64,000 nt of DNA from Watersipora subatra (lineage: Eukaryota; Bryozoa; Gymnolaemata; Cheilostomatida; Watersiporidae): the NCBI RefSeq assembly GCF_963576615.1, contig NC_088708.1, positions 49,649,196 to 49,713,195 on the forward strand, read 5' to 3'. Positions 60,201 through 64,000 of this stretch are shown piece after piece. Numbering within the stretch: the first letter of the stretch is position 1; each line of letters opens with the position of its first letter. The translations under genes and the position numbers were made by a program. The notes below the pieces were generated by a model that made no database searches, was not told the origin of the DNA, and was given only the letters and a program-made list of their open reading frames with translations.

Positions 60201-63200
60201 CAGCATATTAAACGAGTGCAATATCTTCCAATTTAGCAGTAGTGTAGCCTAGAAGTTAGTAAATGAAAAGCCTGTTTTTTAATATAAAGCACAACAAAGC
60301 ATTTGCATAACTCATAAAGGAAAAAACGTTGCATCTGCCATTAAAAATGACTGTTAGCTTTTATAATTCGTTAGCCTCTGTTCCATCACACTGATAAATG
60401 CCTACCTAGAAGTGCAACAGCTTCTAATCTGGTAATGCTAAACTCATTCATCAATACCACAATGGCATTCGGGTCGTGTCCTTCCGGAAAGAGGGTTTGT
60501 TTTCTCGGAGCATCTGGGTCGGCACAAGTTTGGCGACCAATTCTGTACGGAATATCTGCATCCTCCTTCCCTATAAGATTATTACTTGCTAGTAACACTT
60601 TTTCATCTTCTCTATGCACAAATTTATTAGAGTTTATAGATATATTTACAAAAGCACACACACATACTGATAAATATACATAGATATATTGATGAAAGTA
60701 CATACATAATTATATTGATGAAAGTACATACATCTATTGATAGAAGTACGTACATCGATTGATAGAAGTACATGCACATATTGATAGAAGTACATGCATA
60801 TATTGATGGAGGTACATGCATATATTGATGGAAGTACATACATTGATAAAAAAAATAAGCTTTTAGCAGCTGTAAGTCAGCCACATCAAAACAACACCAC
60901 CGTGTGCCACTCATAATAGATTTATCTGGTGTTCCTTTTACCTGCATGGTTAATTGGTAGACTATAATATACTCTTTTACTTACCTGATGCTCGGAGTCC
61001 TTCATTTCCTGCCTCCACAGCAGCGAGAGCTATCAAGTCAGCTAGGGTGATGTTGCTTGAGTGTGTAGAATGCAGATTTCTTAATTCTCTGTAGGAGTTG
61101 CCCAACCCTGCAAGTTTAAGCTTTCTATTCAGTTGAAACTAATTTCATTATATCTTAATTTTCTTCTCATGCTCAGGGCTGTTGTTGTGAGTGATATCAA
61201 ATGCTTTTCTTTTATGCTGGGTTAGTGCTATAACATTAGCAGATCAAATTGCATAAGAATAAAATATATTACATTCCCACTATAATCCTCATGAAAATAT
61301 TTACTAGCTAACAATTTTTTAAAATTTTGAAATAAGATAAATAAAAGATTATTAAATTTTAATCAAGTTTGTATTTGTTAGCTTGAGTTGCGTGATTTGT
61401 AAAGTTGATGTTTGTGCAACTTTATATATATATATATACTATATCAACTTTAGCGCTGCCGACATGCATTGTAGATTTATCTTAATTCATCGATCCGTTT
61501 TACTAAATATTTATCTTCCTTTCTATTTGTTATGCAAAGCACTGACTTTAGTTATTTAGCTAGTTATGTAAAACTATCTGCCCAAGCAAACAAGATTAAC
61601 CCAACTCTAAGCAGATTCTTCGATGTTCACCAATATAACTGGTATAGTTGGCTGCTAGAGATCTTATACCTCATAATAGATTGTGAGTCTTCTTCCTTTC
61701 CTTTTTCAATTGTTCACCCTTCTAACTAATCATATTTAAGTGGGTTCATCATCATTACCGTTTGTTAAATCAGTTCTATAATATTACTGCTACAAATTAT
61801 TCATATGGTGCAAAGAAGAGTAACAGAAATCTAAACAGTATTAATTAGTTGAACTCCAATGAAAGATTATGCATCTCATTCGTACTCAAAATGCAAAGCT
61901 TCGATAAGCAGTTCAGCTGCCTATTTGAATTAATTATTTGAAGATGCGTATGTATAGAAAGCTATGTTTGGTTTATTGTTAATGTAAATGACTGGTTGAT
62001 TCTATTATCCTGTCAAGGAGGTGGCATAGCAACCCACAATCTGGTCAGCTATTATGCATATGGCCAAATGAGTACTTTATGTAAATATCTAGCTTCTGAA
62101 AGATTTCAGCTTTCTATTTTATTCTGCTGGTCTGAAATAAGTGATTAATTATGTTTGCTTCCACCTAATTTAAAAAAATTAGCAATTTTAGCTTATTTGC
62201 ATGACAACAGGATTATCAGAATTTTGGAGTAGTTAGAACGTTCTAGAATGCTTTAGATTTATACTAATTACGAAAAGAAATTTGGCAACAAATGGAGTCA
62301 GAAAATTATGAAGGTTTTTTGTAAAAACTTGCAAAAGAGATGTTGAAAATATGAGCCAGTCTGTTACCATAGTTACCAATACAACAAAGTTCAGGCTCAA
62401 TAGAAATCATAAAATGTGATATTTTTTCTTTCTCTAACCCATTGTATGTCTTTTTTCAACGTATGCTCCACCACAAGTCTGCCGGTCTAACAGAGACATT
62501 ATGAGAGAAAAACTCGCATTAAATTAAAAACAGTTTTACCGTTATTGTGATGGTTAGTTGTGTCAATACACCCGTCACAGCCGCCAATACAGGTGTGGAA
62601 ACCAAGTTGCACCCAGTCTGCTATACGTGTAACCTGCAAAATAAAGGTCGTTAGGATTGATAGCCATCTCAAGCGAGTACCGAGCATTCTAAAACTGCTA
62701 GTTAAAAACTAACTGCTGGTTGTGTATTGGCTTGATGATAGCAAAAGTAGAAAAACTATAAAAGCTATACATTAAACGATGCAAGCAAATTTAAGACTTT
62801 ATGCAAAAATAAAATTTAAAATTAAATTTAAAATTTAAAATTACTGGAAGAGGCTGAGTAAATGTTTGAACACACCATCTGCGCCGTTATCCAATTTGTT
62901 TGTAATAGGATATGGAATTCAATGGTTTGGCTCTCTCTCATTTTTTCAGCCAACTCTACCCAAGCATGACAGGATATGTGCGGAAACTGTTTATGCATGT
63001 ATCTCAAACCTAAACCACACGAGACAACGTCATCCTTTTTCAAGCCTACAGCAACCCAACACGAAACTCTTGCAGAAATAGATGTCATGAATATTAAGTA
63101 GCCAATCAGGTTTTGCCTACGCAGCACGTGGTGGTACTTGCACTTGACCACTTGATTGGAGTTGCCAAAAAAATTTAGATCAAAGATTCTAATTCTATTA

Positions 63201-64000
63201 AAGATGGAAGTGTAAAGACCTAGACCACAAACCACATTTTCATTTATCAAGAAAGGAAACACAAAGCTTAAGCACTAATTTACCTCAATCTCAAGCAAAT
63301 GACATGATCACATTACAGATGGCCTTACCAAACTTGTTTCATTAATTAAACATGGAAGAATGCGCCCATTTATCTTGGTCAAGTCACGCTTCCCTGACAT
63401 AATAGAAGAGGCGCAGCCCTGAAATCTGTTATCTGACAGTTTATTATCAATTGCTAGCGCTAAGATATGCTGGAGTCATTTCTTTAGCTACATGTACGTT
63501 TGAAACAAAGTTGAACCAAAAATTAAGCTTTGGTGATTTTATTGTTGCATAAAGCACTACGTGTAATGTTTATTCGTAGTTTCATATAATATATTTTCGA
63601 ATAATTTTAATCATTCAGTAAAACGTCAAACTTTCTTTGGGAGTCTTGACTTCATATCATTCAGCATTAACCATTATAAATATTACTGTTTGTTTTGATG
63701 TTTTTGAAATAATATTAACGCTAGTAAAATTGTCTGCAATCCTTCTTACTCTTCTTATAAAAATTTAGTAGTCGGAATACTCAATACTCACATCCTGTTG
63801 GAGCATACCATGCAGCTCACTCCTGATGTGACCTATCGCTGCTCCATTTGTTCTTTGAGCATTTCGCTGTTGTAGCATAGCTGGCTGCCTTGCTACAGGT
63901 CGATCATCAAGTAAGGGAGCTGAACGCAAATTTGGTCTTCCTCTGGTTACAGGTTGGCGAATGGGAGCAGGTGTCGGACGAACGTTTGGTCTTCCTCTGG
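57265..64000 (-). CDS. Plant-type (class I-like) haem peroxidase, 5' partial
   Basis: Seven exons in phase: 64000(open)-63792, 62633-62540, 61107-60985, 60570-60406, 59435-59297, 58484-58400, 57366-57265. About 305 residues are visible and the start lies outside the window. Such enzymes reduce hydrogen peroxide through a haem with a distal His/Arg pair and a proximal His. Exon 2 has LGFHTCIGGCDGCID (distal His). Exon 3 has NITLADLIALAAVEAG. Exon 4 has IPYRIGRQTC and ends EAVALL. Exon 5 has GAHSLGRC (proximal His) and GPWDNSPNKLDNAYYRSLL, close to ascorbate-peroxidase sequences. Exon 6 has MMLNADMATFKQF and exon 7 KAFHEDFANVYVKMLEKS, the usual last helix. The N-terminal exon is Pro/Arg-rich with repeated RGRPN. 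The residue four before the distal His is Gln, not the usual Arg. Confidence 0.85.
58055..58082. repeat. TA dinucleotide microsatellite
   Basis: About 13 TA repeats in the last intron of the peroxidase gene. Confidence 0.85.
59981..60075 (+). repeat. tRNA-derived SINE head or tRNA pseudogene
   Basis: TGGGCTTATGG (59991-60001) resembles a Pol III A box and GAGTTCAAATCC (60042-60053) a B box, about 50 bases apart, with TTGGTTTTCAAGTATG between them as in an anticodon-arm region. No convincing acceptor stem, so not a functional tRNA. Lies in a peroxidase intron. Confidence 0.45.
60690..60850. repeat. 22-bp tandem repeat in a peroxidase intron
   Basis: About seven diverged units of TATTGATAGAAGTACATACA plus two bases. 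Open frames over it on the minus strand are by-products. Confidence 0.8.

Noticed and set aside
62828..63262. 144-codon minus-strand frame
   Set aside because: No recognisable motif, odd composition, and it lies in the intron between the first two visible peroxidase exons, whose phases join without it.

Overview
The window looks like AT-rich genomic DNA from an invertebrate animal. Its genes are split into many small exons by GT-AG introns. The introns are full of minisatellites and short inverted-repeat transposons, and one gene encodes a plant-type haem peroxidase, a family I associate with lophotrochozoans and a few other invertebrates. The lophotrochozoan placement is an inference, not something the sequence proves.

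Layout. 0.3-9.7 kb is transposon territory. It holds a decayed pogo/Tigger-like element (325-2574) and, seven bases further on, a 7.1-kb element (2586-9713) with about 90-bp inverted ends, a 3-bp ATT target duplication and a broken multi-exon transposase gene. That gene has DDE-type, XPG/FEN-like nuclease and Cys-rich CXC parts, which fits the Academ superfamily. 10.6-45.4 kb is one long plus-strand gene that I rebuilt from 20 phase-compatible exons (3147 nt, 1048 aa): B-box, helical region, one extended Tudor domain, a long disordered linker with a basic patch, and three CCHC-type zinc knuckles. It resembles RNF17/TDRD4 and fly Qin, which act in the germline piRNA pathway, but it lacks a visible RING and has only one Tudor unit. 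Its introns carry 33-, 39-, 22-, 20- and 84-bp tandem repeats, several MITE families and a dead mariner (40330-41652).

46.7-51.3 kb is a two-exon minus-strand DUSP19-like phosphatase (214 aa) that converges on the Tudor gene. Its single intron holds a 41-bp minisatellite with a 12-unit higher-order duplication. 52.1-55.9 kb is a minus-strand Gypsy-type LTR retrotransposon remnant whose 5' LTR is split by an 878-bp inverted-repeat element. 57.3-64.0 kb is the 3' part of a minus-strand plant-type haem peroxidase gene (seven exons visible, 5' end outside the window), in which the distal catalytic Arg appears as Gln.

The three host genes do not form a pathway; they are ordinary neighbours. The most useful results are the rebuilt Tudor gene, the Academ-like element and the animal peroxidase. 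Every splice junction was read by eye from GT/AG signals and reading phase, without transcripts.
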